Shown here in pieces: positions 13,442 through 14,460 of a stretch of 14,460 nucleotides of DNA. The notes under the pieces are model-generated. The model did not search any database, was not told where the DNA came from, and saw only the letters and a list, made by a program, of their open reading frames with translations. Both the position numbers and the translations under genes were made by a program. The stretch covers positions 1 to 14,460 of the forward strand of contig QMVM01000023.1 of the NCBI GenBank assembly GCA_003661105.1. The letters run 5' to 3'. The first letter of the stretch is position 1. Each line of letters starts with the position of its first letter. The DNA comes from Methanosarcinales archaeon (GTDB lineage: Archaea; Halobacteriota; Methanosarcinia; Methanosarcinales; Methanogasteraceae).

Positions 13442-14179
13442 TTAGAATAAACCTTCTAAATTAATGTTAAGCTTTGCATTATCAAATTCTTTTGCAAGCG
13501 TGTTTTTCCACACACCATGTGGATCAAGCTCAATATAAAGAACTCCTAGAATATCCGATGGGATTTCAAAACCTCCTTTAAGGAGCACACATACTCTACT
13601 TCTACCTAACTTTCCTAAAAAATAGCCAAGTTCTAGAACGACGTTTTGGCGTGCTCTTGGGCGCCTATTTTCAGGAGCATCAGCGTTATACGCCATGTCA
13701 TCTGGGGTAAGTAGTATCACTGCAAATGCTACATCGGAGTGACGTTCAAGCTTTTCTACAATCGTTGACCCTTCGTTTGGTTGTTCATGAAGAACAACCG
13801 CTTTCAAACCTACCTTTTCTATAAATCTACTAACTTTCTCTTTTTCCTCGTTATCGTGACCATGGACAACAAAGACTTTTTTGCTGTGGCTATGATCTAT
13901 AGTTTTATCGCTAATTCCCTGAACATTTTCAGATTTCGATTCAGATGTTTGATGAAATTCGCAAACTAATGCGTTTAAATAGCCTGTTTGCGCAGCAAAG
14001 GCATCCCATTTGTTAGGACGATCATGGTCCATGAAACTATCTAGCACATTCTGCCCGATAGCCCCCCTTAAAAATGCTTCAACTTCTAGTTGCCATCGTT
14101 CGATGAATACTGTGCCATCAAAGTCATCTGATGTACTATTCGCGTATTCTACAAGTTTAGTTATTTTTTCACTATCCAT
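13442..14179 (-). CDS. TIR-like nucleotide-binding protein (PF10137 type), possible defence effector
   Basis: The 245-residue protein has a helical N-terminal part (1-80), a short linker (80-98) and a C-terminal domain with KKVFVVHGHD (100-109), NEGSTIVEKLE (135-145), FAVILLTPDD (152-161), RARQNVVLELGYFLGKLGR (175-193) and PSDILGVLY (207-215). These are hallmarks of the predicted nucleotide-binding TIR-like family. In TIR enzymes a conserved Glu attacks NAD; Glu183 in NVVLELG is the candidate here. Related domains serve as NAD-degrading effectors in anti-phage systems, so abortive defence is plausible, but no sensor or cyclase gene is adjacent. The gene is AT-rich compared with argG and herA. 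A TATA box 29 nt upstream and the lack of a ribosome binding site suggest leaderless expression. Confidence 0.88.
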   Translation of the reverse strand: MDSEKITKLVEYANSTSDDFDGTVFIERWQLEVEAFLRGAIGQNVLDSFMDHDRPNKWDAFAAQTGYLNALVCEFHQTSESKSENVQGISDKTIDHSHSKKVFVVHGHDNEEKEKVSRFIEKVGLKAVVLHEQPNEGSTIVEKLERHSDVAFAVILLTPDDMAYNADAPENRRPRARQNVVLELGYFLGKLGRSRVCVLLKGGFEIPSDILGVLYIELDPHGVWKNTLAKEFDNAKLNINLEGLF

Positions 14180-14202
14180 CTTTACTACCGTTTAACGCTA
14201 CG

Positions 14203-14214
14203 CCTTTTAAAAGG
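14203..14214 (-). promoter_or_regulatory. TATA box of the TIR-like gene
   Basis: CCTTTTAAAAGG is a perfect 12-nt palindrome centred about 29 nt before the ATG at 14179, fitting a leaderless transcript. Confidence 0.5.
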
Positions 14215-14293
14215 TGGGAAGTTTCACTGCCCCACCAACCGCCGTATCCGCACAAACACCCAGCCGCGGTAGACACTCAAGCACTCACCTCTG

Positions 14294-14334
14294 AAAAAAA
14301 CAAGAACCGGACGGCGACCCCTCTGCCGCCGCCC
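14294..14334 (-). terminator. Strong hairpin plus T-run terminator
   Basis: On the minus strand GGGCGGCGGC (14334-14325) pairs fully with GTCGCCGTCC (14318-14309), counting two G-U pairs, around a six-base loop. A run of seven T follows about 8 nt after the stem. It ends the transcript of the gene that stops at 14356. Confidence 0.75.
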
Positions 14335-14355
14335 GCTATACCTTAATTTTCGCGC

Positions 14356-14460
14356 CTATTCCGCCGCGTCCCGAAGCGGACTCGGTCCAAGCGCCTTGAT
14401 CTGCTCGACAAACTCGGTGACAGTCTCCCGGAACTTCGGTCCCTCACTTGCAGAGACCCA
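14356..14460 (-). CDS. C-terminus of a hydrogenase iron-sulfur (delta) subunit, MvhD/FlpD type, partial
   Basis: Only the last 34 codons and a TAG stop are inside the window. They read WVSASEGPKFRETV, TEFVEQIKALGPSP and LRDAAE. The pattern of an SASEG stretch followed by KF..T..EFVE.IK.LGP is what I recall at the C-terminus of methyl-viologen-reducing hydrogenase delta subunits (PF02662), which pass electrons to heterodisulfide reductase; the fused form at the end of some HdrA proteins is equally possible. If right, it places the organism among methanogens, methane- or alkane-oxidising archaea, or Archaeoglobales relatives. The assignment rests on a short tail. A strong terminator follows. 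Confidence 0.6.
   Translation of the reverse strand, partial: WVSASEGPKFRETVTEFVEQIKALGPSPLRDAAE

Noticed and set aside
1..14460. CRISPR arrays, tRNA or rRNA genes, insertion sequences
   Set aside because: I saw no regularly spaced repeats, no cloverleaf or rRNA sequence, and no transposase or integrase frame. The two long direct repeat pairs are single duplications of gene ends.

Overview
The window looks like a chromosomal segment of an anaerobic euryarchaeon from the methanogen / ANME / Syntrophoarchaeum part of the tree. Archaeal TATA boxes sit about 25-29 nt upstream of several start codons (leaderless transcripts), there is a HerA-type DNA-translocating ATPase, secreted proteins carry archaeal-style signal peptides, and the right edge holds what looks like the C-terminus of an MvhD/FlpD-type hydrogenase delta subunit. 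The lineage is an inference from gene content; no marker here names a genus.

Layout. 1-1150 (minus): a partial multi-TM membrane protein preceded by a lipoprotein-like gene, overlapping by ATGA. 1174-1212: a hairpin plus T-run terminator that closes the next cluster. 1233-5400 (minus): three tandem paralogous secreted proteins, each a signal peptide, two Ig-like beta-sandwich domains and a PPC-like C-terminal domain, apparently one operon from a TATA box at about 5470. 5301-6516: a segment bounded by two copies of a ~290-300 bp direct repeat that holds the tail of herA, the surface-operon promoter and the start of the first surface gene; between the copies lie two small winged-helix genes, convergent. 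6469-8052 (minus): herA. 8191-9275: a second repeat-bounded segment. A dead 5' fragment of argG is followed by an MNT/HEPN (MntA-HepT type) toxin-antitoxin pair and then by the intact argG. 9147-12371 (plus): argG, a two-RCK potassium channel and a small membrane protein, tightly packed. 12502-12930 (minus): a small membrane protein with a leaderless-type promoter. 12980-13440: no recognisable gene. 13442-14179 (minus): an AT-rich TIR-like nucleotide-binding protein, a likely defence effector. 14294-14334: a strong terminator for the hydrogenase-subunit gene ending at 14356.

The main observation is that two unrelated small gene modules, the winged-helix pair and MntA-HepT, sit in the same arrangement. 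Each is flanked by a duplication of the promoter-proximal end of a host gene. One copy of the host gene stays intact, the other is a decayed 5' stub, and the inserted gene lies directly downstream of the captured promoter and stub. In the first case 87 nt of promoter and leader are identical between copies although the coding remnants have diverged. In the second, the toxin's stop codon lies inside the repeated argG sequence and its reading frame overlaps argG. This may reflect gene-restoring insertion of accessory cassettes, or tandem duplication followed by deletion.
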